Assembly (NCBI RefSeq): GCF_900101295.1
Contig: NZ_FOIL01000012.1
Span: forward strand, 1-62,821
From: [Clostridium] aminophilum
GTDB taxonomy: Bacteria > Bacillota > Clostridia > Lachnospirales > Lachnospiraceae
Reading direction: 5' to 3'
DNA length: 62,821 nt
Below the pieces are notes generated by a model. The model had not been told where the DNA came from and did no database searches. It worked only from the letters and a program-made list of their open reading frames with translations. Position 1 is the first letter of the stretch; every line of letters begins with the position of its first letter. Both the position numbers and the translations under genes were made by a program. Shown in pieces: positions 16,022-23,516 of the stretch.

Positions 16022-17413
16022 ATGACAGCAAAGGAACTTCAGAAAGAACTGACCTGGGAATTCCCGGATGTCGCCAAAGCGGCACCGGACCAGGTGAAAG
16101 AAGCATATGATTTTGCGGAGGGATATAAGGATTTTCTCGGCAAGGCAAAAACCGAGAGAGAATTCACCGAGGAATCCGTGAAACTTCTGGATGAGGCGGG
16201 ATACCGACCGATTGAGAAGGGAAAGACCTATCAGCCGGGTGACAAGGTATATTATGTAAACCGCGGAAAATCTCTGATCATGACCACCTTCGGAAAAAAG
16301 CCGATGGAGGAGGGACTCCGGTTAAATGCGGCACACATTGATTCCCCGAGACTGGATTTAAAGGCTCAGCCGCTCTTTGAAAAAGACGGAATTGCTTATT
16401 TTAAACCGCATTATTACGGCGGTATCCGCAAATACCAGTGGGTGACTGTTCCGCTGGCGATGCACGGCGTTTTTGTGAAGAAAGACGGCAGTGTGATCAA
16501 ATTAAATGTGGGCGAGGAACCGGGAGATCCGATGTTCCTGATCACCGATCTTCTTCCGCATCTCGGCGCGAAGCAGAACGGAAAGAAACTGACGGAGGCA
16601 ATCACCGGTGAGGATCTGAACATCGTGGTCGGATCACTCCCGTTTGTGGATGATTCCGATGACAAGATCAAGGAACCGGTGAAACTGAAGGCGCTGGAAC
16701 TTCTCCATGAAAAATACGGCGTGACAGAGAGAGATTTCCTCCGGGCGGAGATTGAGTTCGTGCCGGCGGCAAAACCGGTGGACATCGGATTTGACCGCAG
16801 CATGATCGGCGGCTACGGACAGGATGATAAGGTCTGCGCATATCCGGCTCTCATCGCCGAGATCGAGGCGAAAGATCCGGAGTATACCACGGTGACGGTT
16901 CTCACGGATAAAGAGGAGATCGGATCCGAAGGCAATACCGGGCTGAATTCAGATTATATGCTTCATTATATAGAAGATCTGGCGGCTGCTTACCGTGCGG
17001 ATGTGCGGGAGGTTCTCCGCAATTCCATCTGTCTGTCCTCGGATGTCGGCGCGGCGTTTGATCCGACATTCCCGCAGGTATTTGAGAAAAACAATTCCGC
17101 ATTCCTCGGAAAGGGCGTTTCGCTGATCAAGTATACCGGTTCCCGCGGAAAGTCCGGAAGCAATGACGCATCGGCAGAACTGATGAACCGGATTATGAAC
17201 ATTCTGGATGATCACAATGTCATGTGGCAGGCCGGTGAACTCGGAAAAGTGGATGAAGGCGGCGGCGGCACGGTTGCGAAATTTGTGGCCGGCAAGGACA
17301 TCAACGTCGTGGATCTCGGCGTTCCGGTTCTGTGTATGCATTCTCCGTTTGAGCTGACCAGCAAAATGGATGTGTACAGCGCATATCTTGCCTACAAGGC
17401 ATTCTATGATTGA
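16022..17413 (+). CDS. M18 family aminopeptidase
   Basis: The 463-residue protein matches the M18 zinc aminopeptidases (aspartyl aminopeptidase / ApeA type). Metal and catalytic segments are visible: AAHIDSPRLDLK, the Glu pair in LTDKEEIGSEGNTG, SSDVGAAFDP and the C-terminal MHSPFE. It would release N-terminal residues from peptides in the cytosol. It lies 50 bases after dtd and 66 bases before the lipoprotein gene, so it may belong to the same transcript. The ribosome binding site (GGGAAGGAC) is about ten bases from the ATG. Confidence 0.92.
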   Translation: MTAKELQKELTWEFPDVAKAAPDQVKEAYDFAEGYKDFLGKAKTEREFTEESVKLLDEAGYRPIEKGKTYQPGDKVYYVNRGKSLIMTTFGKKPMEEGLRLNAAHIDSPRLDLKAQPLFEKDGIAYFKPHYYGGIRKYQWVTVPLAMHGVFVKKDGSVIKLNVGEEPGDPMFLITDLLPHLGAKQNGKKLTEAITGEDLNIVVGSLPFVDDSDDKIKEPVKLKALELLHEKYGVTERDFLRAEIEFVPAAKPVDIGFDRSMIGGYGQDDKVCAYPALIAEIEAKDPEYTTVTVLTDKEEIGSEGNTGLNSDYMLHYIEDLAAAYRADVREVLRNSICLSSDVGAAFDPTFPQVFEKNNSAFLGKGVSLIKYTGSRGKSGSNDASAELMNRIMNILDDHNVMWQAGELGKVDEGGGGTVAKFVAGKDINVVDLGVPVLCMHSPFELTSKMDVYSAYLAYKAFYD

Positions 17414-17479
17414 CACATATTCCCGAAAGGAAATATTTGCCATAAAAAACATAAGGAATTAGAGAGGTTTTAAATCAAC

Positions 17480-18673
17480 ATGAAGAAGATGATCAAAGCA
17501 AGCATACTTTGCGCTGCAGTGGCAATGGTTGTTGCATCCGGCTGTTCAAAGTTTTCGTCCAACACCAATCAGACGACGGCGGCAGAGGCTGCAGCGGATG
17601 CGGCGGCAGATGTACAGACTGAGAGTTATGCGGACGAAAGTTCCATCACACTCGGTGAGTACAAAAAGATTCCGGTGCAGGTTACCAAGAGAGACGTAAC
17701 CGACGCGGATGTCGATGCCCAGATCAATCAGGTGCTGACTGCAAATCCAAATTATGTGGAAGTTGATCGCGAAGCACAGGACGGAGATACGGTAACCATC
17801 GATTACAAGGGAACCATCAATGGTGAGGAGTTCAGCGGCGGAAGCGCAGAGGGATATCTTCTTGTTCTCGGAAGTCATTCCTTCATCGACGGATTCGAGG
17901 ATGGCGTTGTCGGTATGAAGGCCGGTGAGAACAAGGATCTGAACCTGAAATTCCCGGACGGATACGGCAACAAGGATCTTGCCGGCAAGGATGTCGTGTT
18001 TAACGTTACCCTGCAGAAGGTGACGGAAAAGAAGGATGCGGAACTGAACGACGAGTTTGTTCAGAAGGTTGCTCCGGATGCGAAGACGGTAGACGGCTAT
18101 AAGGCTCAGATCCGCAAGAGTCTGGAAGATCAGGCGGCTCAGTCCAGGAAGAGCGAGATGGATCAGCAGATCCTTCAGAGTCTCGTGGACAGTTCGACCA
18201 TCGTTCTCGGAAAAGAAGAGGTGGAGAAGGCGTTCAATTCCTATCTGATCCGCACCACACAGCAGGCACAGCAGTACGGTATTGATTTTGACACCTACGC
18301 ATCCTACATGGGTACCAATGCGGACGGACTCCGAAAGAGGCTGCGTGCTCAGGCTGAAAACACGGTCAAGAGCCGTCTGGTGCTCGGCGAGGTTGCGGCG
18401 AAGGAGAATCTGAAGGCAGAAGATTCCGACCGTCAGGCACTCGCATCCATGTATGGCTTTGATAATATCGATGCTCTGAAGGAGAGTAACACCGATGCCT
18501 CCGACGAGGATATCGATAAAGATGCACTCAACATGAAAGTTATGACTTTCCTGGAGGAGAATGCAGACGTAACTGAAGTGGAACCGACACAGGCGGCAGC
18601 GGAGGAGAGCTCTGCTGCTGACGAGAGCAAGGCCGATGGCGAGAGCTCCGAGGAGACAACTGCAGCACAGTAA
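17480..18673 (+). CDS. Lipoprotein with FKBP domain and trigger-factor-like C-terminus
   Basis: The 397-residue protein starts with a lipoprotein signal peptide and lipobox VASGC (Cys22). An Ala-rich linker leads to an FKBP-type peptidyl-prolyl isomerase domain (about 80-175, with DGDTVTIDYKGTINGEEF, IDGFEDGVVGMKAGE and FPDGYG). A helical region resembling the trigger factor C-terminal domain follows, to about 355, and then a Ser/Glu/Ala-rich tail. The order resembles cytosolic trigger factor without its ribosome-binding domain, but exported. I infer an extracytoplasmic foldase acting on secreted proteins, by analogy with PrsA. Confidence 0.82.
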   Translation: MKKMIKASILCAAVAMVVASGCSKFSSNTNQTTAAEAAADAAADVQTESYADESSITLGEYKKIPVQVTKRDVTDADVDAQINQVLTANPNYVEVDREAQDGDTVTIDYKGTINGEEFSGGSAEGYLLVLGSHSFIDGFEDGVVGMKAGENKDLNLKFPDGYGNKDLAGKDVVFNVTLQKVTEKKDAELNDEFVQKVAPDAKTVDGYKAQIRKSLEDQAAQSRKSEMDQQILQSLVDSSTIVLGKEEVEKAFNSYLIRTTQQAQQYGIDFDTYASYMGTNADGLRKRLRAQAENTVKSRLVLGEVAAKENLKAEDSDRQALASMYGFDNIDALKESNTDASDEDIDKDALNMKVMTFLEENADVTEVEPTQAAAEESSAADESKADGESSEETTAAQ

Positions 18674-18740
18674 GTATTCTTGTCTTTCAACGGTTTCGCC
18701 GGACGCTGACATGGCCATTTGGCTGAAGGGAGGATTGTTT

Positions 18741-19376
18741 ATGAGTGAGTACACAAAGATTCAGACTGCCGGAACAAATGTAGCGTTAAAGGTACGAAAA
18801 GGTCATTTTGCCACAAATCACGCACACATCAATTATCACCTTGATCTGGCAACCGCGAAATGCCGCGCAAGCGAGGCTCAGGGTCTTGCGAAGGCACTGG
18901 TCAACAACTACCTGTTTGCCACGGTTGTCGACACCATTGTTTGCATGGAAGGAACCTCGGCTATGGGCGCGTTCCTCTCGGAGGAGCTGACCAGAAGCGG
19001 ATTTTTGAACACCAATGCGCATAAGACCATTTACATTGTGCGTCCGGAGTTCAACAGCAACAGCCAGATTATCTTCCGCGACAACCTGAAGCCGATGATC
19101 GCCGGAAAGAATGTGATGATTCTCATGGGATCGGTTGTAACCGGCCGCTCGCTGAACCGGGCGATGGAGTCCATCAGCTATTACGGCGGAAAACTCACGG
19201 GCGTATCCGCGATCTTCAGCGCCATCGATGAACTCAACGGCATGAAGATCACCAGCGTATTCGGAAAGAAAGACCTTCCGGATTATGCATACTATGATTA
19301 TCACGACTGCCCGATGTGCAAAGCGGGACAGAAGATCGAAGGTCTGGTAAATGCATACGGACTTTCCATGATCTGA
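18741..19376 (+). CDS. Orotate phosphoribosyltransferase-like protein with altered PRPP loop
   Basis: The 211-residue protein resembles type I phosphoribosyltransferases of the PyrE kind. However, the PRPP-binding loop reads VMILMGSVVTGRS (about 125-137), with Met-Gly where active enzymes carry two acidic residues. The C-terminus has a CPMC pair (Cys190, Cys193) that could bind metal. Catalytic activity is therefore doubtful; it may be a regulator or have a different substrate. The ATG at 18741 follows GGGAGGA, and the longer upstream frame lacks support. It lies 67 bases after the lipoprotein gene. Confidence 0.65.
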   Translation: MSEYTKIQTAGTNVALKVRKGHFATNHAHINYHLDLATAKCRASEAQGLAKALVNNYLFATVVDTIVCMEGTSAMGAFLSEELTRSGFLNTNAHKTIYIVRPEFNSNSQIIFRDNLKPMIAGKNVMILMGSVVTGRSLNRAMESISYYGGKLTGVSAIFSAIDELNGMKITSVFGKKDLPDYAYYDYHDCPMCKAGQKIEGLVNAYGLSMI

Positions 19377-19384
19377 TGGCGGAG

Positions 19385-19413
19385 GCGAAGTCCGCTTGCG
19401 GACTTTGTTCGAA
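19385..19413 (+). repeat. Hairpin AAGTCCGC/GCGGACTT, solo module
   Basis: The stretch GAAGTCCGCTTGCGGACTTTGTTCG (19387-19411) is identical over 25 bases to 14370-14394, where it forms the right end of the long post-terminator repeat. Here it stands alone, directly after the phosphoribosyltransferase-like gene. Confidence 0.7.
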
Positions 19414-19490
19414 TAAAGGGCCTGCAAATGCAGGGAAGGAATTTCGGAAAAGCCGGAGGAGAGATAGGAAATCAGAATATTCATGATGAG

Positions 19491-19517
19491 GGACCTGCCG
19501 GATGGCAGGTCCTTTTG
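19491..19517 (+). terminator. Rho-independent terminator (+ strand)
   Basis: GGACCTGCC (19491-19499) and GGCAGGTCC (19504-19512) form a perfect nine-base-pair stem with loop GGAT, followed by TTTTG. Confidence 0.88.
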
Positions 19518-19519
19518 CG

Positions 19520-19555
19520 TTTCATAGGAGATTTCGAAAGAAATATCCCATGAAA
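19520..19555 (+). repeat. Post-terminator hairpin repeat between convergent terminators
   Basis: TTTCATAGGAGATTTC pairs with GAAATATCCCATGAAA. It lies exactly between the T-runs of the + strand terminator (19491-19517) and the - strand terminator (19556-19589), touching both. It lacks the CGCTCCGCG tail. Confidence 0.7.
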
Positions 19556-19589
19556 TAAAAAAGGAGAAGGAGCCTGCGGCTCCTTCTCC
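19556..19589 (-). terminator. Rho-independent terminator for the dehydrogenase gene (- strand)
   Basis: GGAGAAGGAGCC (19563-19574) and GGCTCCTTCTCC (19578-19589) make a perfect 12-base-pair stem. Read on the - strand it is followed by TTTTTTATTT. Confidence 0.9.
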
Positions 19590-19627
19590 GATCGATGTCG
19601 TATTCGATTATGACCGAAACGGCGGAA

Positions 19628-20569
19628 TTACTTCAGGTTTAAGAATTCCTTGATCTTTCCGGTGATCATTACGCCGATGTCGTAGGAAGCGTCAACAGAC
19701 TGAGCGCCCAGATGCGGAGTTACAAGGAAGTTATCGCAATCGAACAGCGGGGATACGAAGGTATCGTTTCCGGTCAGACCGCCGCCTGCGAGCTCATTTT
19801 CCATAACGTCAGCACCGTAGCCGCCAAGCTTGCCGGACTTCAGAGCCTCGTACATGTCAGCCTCGTTGCAGATGCCGCCGCGGCTCATGTTCAGAACAAC
19901 CGCACCGTCTTTCATCTTTGCGATGGAATCCTTGTTGAAGAGGTCCTTTGTGTCCTTTGTCAGCGGAACGTGGATGGTTACATAATCAGCAACCTTGAGC
20001 ATCTCCTCAACGGTAACGCCCTTTGCGTGCTCCTTCTCGAAATCCTCCGGCTTAAGAAACGGATCGTAAGCAACAACATCCATCTTGAACGCTCTTGCCA
20101 GCTCACCGACACGGCGTCCGATACGGCCAAAGCCCATGATTCCGAGTGTCTTTCCTCTCAGCTCGCAGCCAACGAATTTGTACTTATCCCACTCGTGATT
20201 CTTGGTAACATCGATGTGAGCGGCAACAACGTGACGGGAGATGTCGAGGAGCTTGGAAATGGTAAGCTCCGCAACGGCATTGGCATTCATGCCCGGTGCG
20301 TTGTAAACAGTGATGTTGTTTGCCTTTGCTGCATCCATATCGATATGATTCAGACCAACGGAGCAAACACCGATAACCTTCAGGTTCTTTGCTGCGTCAA
20401 GGATAGTTTTATCGATCTTCGGGTCAACACGCATGATCAGGACATCGTAGTCCGGAATGATTGCTGCGAGTTCTTCCTGTGTCGGAAGGATCTTTGTGTC
20501 CACCTGCATGTACTTGCTGAGTTCTTCGCCGATAAGAGCGTGTACGCGGTCAATAATCAGACATTTCAT
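19628..20569 (-). CDS. D-isomer-specific 2-hydroxyacid dehydrogenase (SerA-like)
   Basis: The 313-residue NAD-dependent enzyme has the D-2-hydroxyacid dehydrogenase fold. The Rossmann motif is LGIMGFGRIGRRVG, and the catalytic trio is visible as Arg in NMSRGG, Glu in DVMENE and His in TPHLGAQS. It lacks the ACT domain of long SerA proteins, so 3-phosphoglycerate, glycerate, lactate or another 2-oxoacid is possible; the substrate cannot be fixed from sequence. The start at 20569 has GGAGGG just upstream (20577-20582). A strong promoter with an overlapping palindrome lies at 20601-20640. Confidence 0.88.
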   Translation of the reverse strand: MKCLIIDRVHALIGEELSKYMQVDTKILPTQEELAAIIPDYDVLIMRVDPKIDKTILDAAKNLKVIGVCSVGLNHIDMDAAKANNITVYNAPGMNANAVAELTISKLLDISRHVVAAHIDVTKNHEWDKYKFVGCELRGKTLGIMGFGRIGRRVGELARAFKMDVVAYDPFLKPEDFEKEHAKGVTVEEMLKVADYVTIHVPLTKDTKDLFNKDSIAKMKDGAVVLNMSRGGICNEADMYEALKSGKLGGYGADVMENELAGGGLTGNDTFVSPLFDCDNFLVTPHLGAQSVDASYDIGVMITGKIKEFLNLK

Positions 20570-20600
20570 AGTTATACCCTCCATGAGTAAATGTTGTACC

Positions 20601-20640
20601 ATACTTTCTAAAGTATAAACCATCCCATATAGGCAGTCAA
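20601..20640 (-). promoter_or_regulatory. Promoter with palindromic operator (- strand)
   Basis: On the - strand, TTGACT (20640-20635), 17 bases and TATACT (20617-20612) form a good sigma-A promoter. The perfect 16-base palindrome ATACTTTCTAAAGTAT (20601-20616; arms ATACTTT/AAAGTAT) overlaps the -10 and the likely start point, as expected for a repressor site. Confidence 0.65.
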
Positions 20641-20991
20641 GGAAGAGGAGGCCGGAAAAAGCCCGTTTTCCTATTGCTTTTTTATAATACGGGGTATAAA
20701 TGTGTGCTATGTTTCGTGCACAATGACGATGAAAACTGTAGTTTTCTGTCGGAAACGGAGGCGACGGGGATTCCGGAGACGCCGGAAGGGAATTTCATAA
20801 TCGTATGCTTATAACTGCGGCATATTTTTGGCGTATCTGGTATAGAAGGATTTGAAATTTTCATGGTGATGCTGCCTCCGGAAGGGATGCGGCAGCGTCA
20901 TCGGACCGTATCATCGGAAAACTGACTTTGTTATGCGAAAAAGCAGGGAACGTGATAGAATGAAAAGTGGCAGGAGGTATCAGCGGAAATC
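20641..20991. other. Intergenic region, mostly unexplained
   Basis: This divergent gap contains an imperfect hairpin, TGATGCTGC/GCAGCGTCA (about 20871-20904), without a T-run, and AT-rich TATAAT-like stretches near 20683. No convincing full promoter for the small gene at 20992 was found. Confidence 0.4.
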
Positions 20992-21225
20992 ATGGAAAGA
21001 GACGTTGTATTTAAGATGGAACGGCCGGGTCTCGTGAAAGAGGGACAGGTCGTGGAAGTGACGGAATCGGTCACACCGTATAATGTGAATTATATCGTTG
21101 AGCCGGCGGTGGCGATGTCGGGACTGTTCCGGCTGAATGACCGTCTGAAAAGTGATCACGGAACGGTAAAGAAGATCGAACAGAATGACCGGGGATACTA
21201 CATTACGGTCACATTTGACGAGTAA
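20992..21225 (+). CDS. Small conserved-looking protein of unknown function
   Basis: The 77-residue protein is soluble and predicted mainly beta (VVEVTESVTPYNVNYIV, then KKIEQNDRGYYITVTFDE). It has no membrane span or Cys motif, and I do not recognise the family. AGGAGG (20972-20977) lies 14 bases from the ATG, longer than normal. The pattern of short strands and a TVTFDE end suggests a small beta-barrel. It precedes plsC by about 80 bases and may share its transcript. Confidence 0.6.
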   Translation: MERDVVFKMERPGLVKEGQVVEVTESVTPYNVNYIVEPAVAMSGLFRLNDRLKSDHGTVKKIEQNDRGYYITVTFDE

Positions 21226-21306
21226 TTCGTCTTTTAATATAATAATCTAAATATGCACTGAATTCAGATAATTATGAGAGATCAGGGCAGGGAAAGAGGT
21301 GCAGGA

Positions 21307-22086
21307 ATGTTTCGACTGATTCACGTAGGTGTCTATGTGGTGGGGTATCTTTTGCTGAAACTTGGAAAACTGAAAACGCTGATGAAGACGGCGGAGACGG
21401 ATCCGAGGAAGGCGGAAGAGGAAAGCCAGATCTTTGTGAAACAGGTTATGACCGGAATCCTGAAGGCCGCCGGCGTTCAGGTTCATGTCACCGGACTGGA
21501 GAATATACCGAAGGATACGGCAGTGCTCTATGTCGGAAATCACCGCAGTTATTTTGATGTCATTTCGGGATATGCCTATGCGCCGGGAAGACTCGGTTTT
21601 GTCGCCAAGGAAGAGATTCGGAAAGTACCGGTTCTTGCCGAATGGATGAAGCTGCTCCGCTGCGTATTCCTGAACCGCAGCAATCCGCGGGAGGGTCTCA
21701 AGGCGATTCTGGAAGCCATCGGCAATGTCAGGAACGGAACCAGTATGTGGATTTTTCCGGAAGGCACCAGAAGCACCGGCAGTGAGCTCGATATGCTGCC
21801 TTTCCGAGAGGGAAGCATGAAGATTGCGGAGAAAGCCAAATGCCCGGTGGTGCCGGTCGCATTTACCGGGACCGCGGAAGTATTTGAGAAGCATTTTCCG
21901 CGCATTACCGCCGGAGAGATCACGCTTCATTTCGGAGAGCCGTTTTCCATCGCGGATCTTCCGGATGACCAGCGAAAGACCAGCGCGGCTTATGTACAAA
22001 ACCGGATCAGGGAGATGATCTGTGAGGATCTTGGAATACCGTATCAGCCGGCGGCCGGGATCGGGGAGAACGGGAAAGAATCCTGA
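21307..22086 (+). CDS. plsC: 1-acyl-sn-glycerol-3-phosphate acyltransferase
   Basis: The 259-residue membrane-associated enzyme transfers an acyl chain to lysophosphatidic acid to make phosphatidic acid, the phospholipid precursor. It has an N-terminal hydrophobic segment, block I GNHRSYFD (the catalytic H-x4-D), block II-like RCVFLNR, block III IFPEGTRS and a block IV-like VVPVAF. The ATG at 21307 has AGAGGTGCAGG upstream, unlike the in-frame ATG at 21274. Confidence 0.92.
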   Translation: MFRLIHVGVYVVGYLLLKLGKLKTLMKTAETDPRKAEEESQIFVKQVMTGILKAAGVQVHVTGLENIPKDTAVLYVGNHRSYFDVISGYAYAPGRLGFVAKEEIRKVPVLAEWMKLLRCVFLNRSNPREGLKAILEAIGNVRNGTSMWIFPEGTRSTGSELDMLPFREGSMKIAEKAKCPVVPVAFTGTAEVFEKHFPRITAGEITLHFGEPFSIADLPDDQRKTSAAYVQNRIREMICEDLGIPYQPAAGIGENGKES

Positions 22087-22244
22087 TCTGAGGGAAGCCG
22101 CTGCTGCAGCGGGGCCGAAGGAGAGGATCGATGACAGCCGCGGCTGCGGCAGAAAAGCGGAACAGTGGAAGAAGGACCTGTTAAAGGGAACATGATGAAA
22201 ATGCGGCCGCCGTCAGAGAGGTGCCGCAAAAGGAAAGGAGTATC

Positions 22245-23453
22245 ATGGCGAACAGCAATCACCCGGAAGAGGATTCTGCAAAGCACGGGGCAGATGCGGA
22301 AATGGCAGCAGGTGAGACGGTTGCAGATGTCCGGAGAGAACTGGATGAACTGGACCCGCAGCTGAAAGAACTGTTTCTCCGGCGCATGGAACTGAACCGG
22401 CGTCTCGGGGAAGCAAAGCTTCGGAACGGCAGGGAAGTATATGATCCGGCCAGAGAAAACCGGAAGCTGCAGGCGGTTTCCGGCGATCTGGAAGACGAGT
22501 TCAACCGCAACGCGGTCCGTGAACTGTTTATGCACGTCATGACACTCGGTCGCCGCTACCAGTACCAGACGATCAAACAGCTCAGCGGAGACGTTGACGA
22601 GAATGACGGCACCTTTGGTTTTGAACGCATTTCGGAGCTGGATTACGAAAACAGCAGGATCGCCTATCAGGGGCTTCCGGGGGCGTACGGACAGATTGCG
22701 GCGGAGCGCTTCTTCGGGGAAGATGCCGACATTCACCATGTAAAAAAATTCGAGGACCTGATGCGGGAACTTCAGTTCGGCGATGCGGATTTTGCCGTGA
22801 TGCCCATCGAGAATTCCACGGCAGGCGTGGTGTCCGGCAATTATGAACTTTTGCAGGCGTATGACAATTACATCGTGGCCGAGATTTTTGTCCCGGTAAA
22901 CCATTGTCTTCTCACGGTTCCGGGGGCAAAACTTTCCGACATCCGCAAGGTCTATTCTCATCCGCAGTCACTGATGCAGTGCACCGGATTTCTGGAGCAT
23001 GCCGGATGGGAGCAGCAACCGATGGAGAACAATGCCGTCGCAGCGAAAAAAGTTGTGGAGGACGGGGATCCGTCGTGCGCGGCCATCGCAAGCGAGACAG
23101 CCGGAAGAATCTACGGTCTGAATGTCCTGAAACGGAGCATCAATGACCGCCGGGACAACACCACCCGTTTTTTGATCATTGCGAACCGGCCGGTCTATCT
23201 TCTCGGCGCGGAGAAGATCAGTCTCTGCTTTGAGGTGCCGCACCGGAGCGGTTCTCTGTACAGTATCCTGGGCAATTTCATCTACAATAATGTCAATATG
23301 ACGATGATCCAGTCACGTCCGATTCCGGACATGAGCTGGGAGTATCGTTTCTTTGTCGATATCGAGGGCAATTTATCCAGCTCCGCCGTTCGGAGCGCGC
23401 TGGCGGCGATTTTCCGCGAGGCGCAGAACGTCCGGATCCTGGGGAATTATTAA
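22245..23453 (+). CDS. pheA: Bifunctional chorismate mutase/prephenate dehydratase (P-protein)
   Basis: The 402-residue protein has an N-terminal AroQ-type chorismate mutase helix bundle (about 27-110, with LDELDPQLKELFLRRMEL), a prephenate dehydratase domain (about 135-315, with AYQGLPGAYGQIAAE, MPIENSTAGVV and the catalytic DNTTRF) and an ACT domain. Together it turns chorismate into phenylpyruvate for phenylalanine synthesis. In the ACT domain the usual ESRP motif reads QSRP (Gln356) and the GALV motif reads GSLY, so feedback by phenylalanine may differ. The start at 22245 is set by AGGAAAGGAG. Confidence 0.93.
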   Translation: MANSNHPEEDSAKHGADAEMAAGETVADVRRELDELDPQLKELFLRRMELNRRLGEAKLRNGREVYDPARENRKLQAVSGDLEDEFNRNAVRELFMHVMTLGRRYQYQTIKQLSGDVDENDGTFGFERISELDYENSRIAYQGLPGAYGQIAAERFFGEDADIHHVKKFEDLMRELQFGDADFAVMPIENSTAGVVSGNYELLQAYDNYIVAEIFVPVNHCLLTVPGAKLSDIRKVYSHPQSLMQCTGFLEHAGWEQQPMENNAVAAKKVVEDGDPSCAAIASETAGRIYGLNVLKRSINDRRDNTTRFLIIANRPVYLLGAEKISLCFEVPHRSGSLYSILGNFIYNNVNMTMIQSRPIPDMSWEYRFFVDIEGNLSSSAVRSALAAIFREAQNVRILGNY

Positions 23454-23516
23454 GCGTAACGGTGAACCGGAAGAAGGGGACTTTCCCGCTTTGATCCGGG
23501 GGGGAAGGACAGCGTT

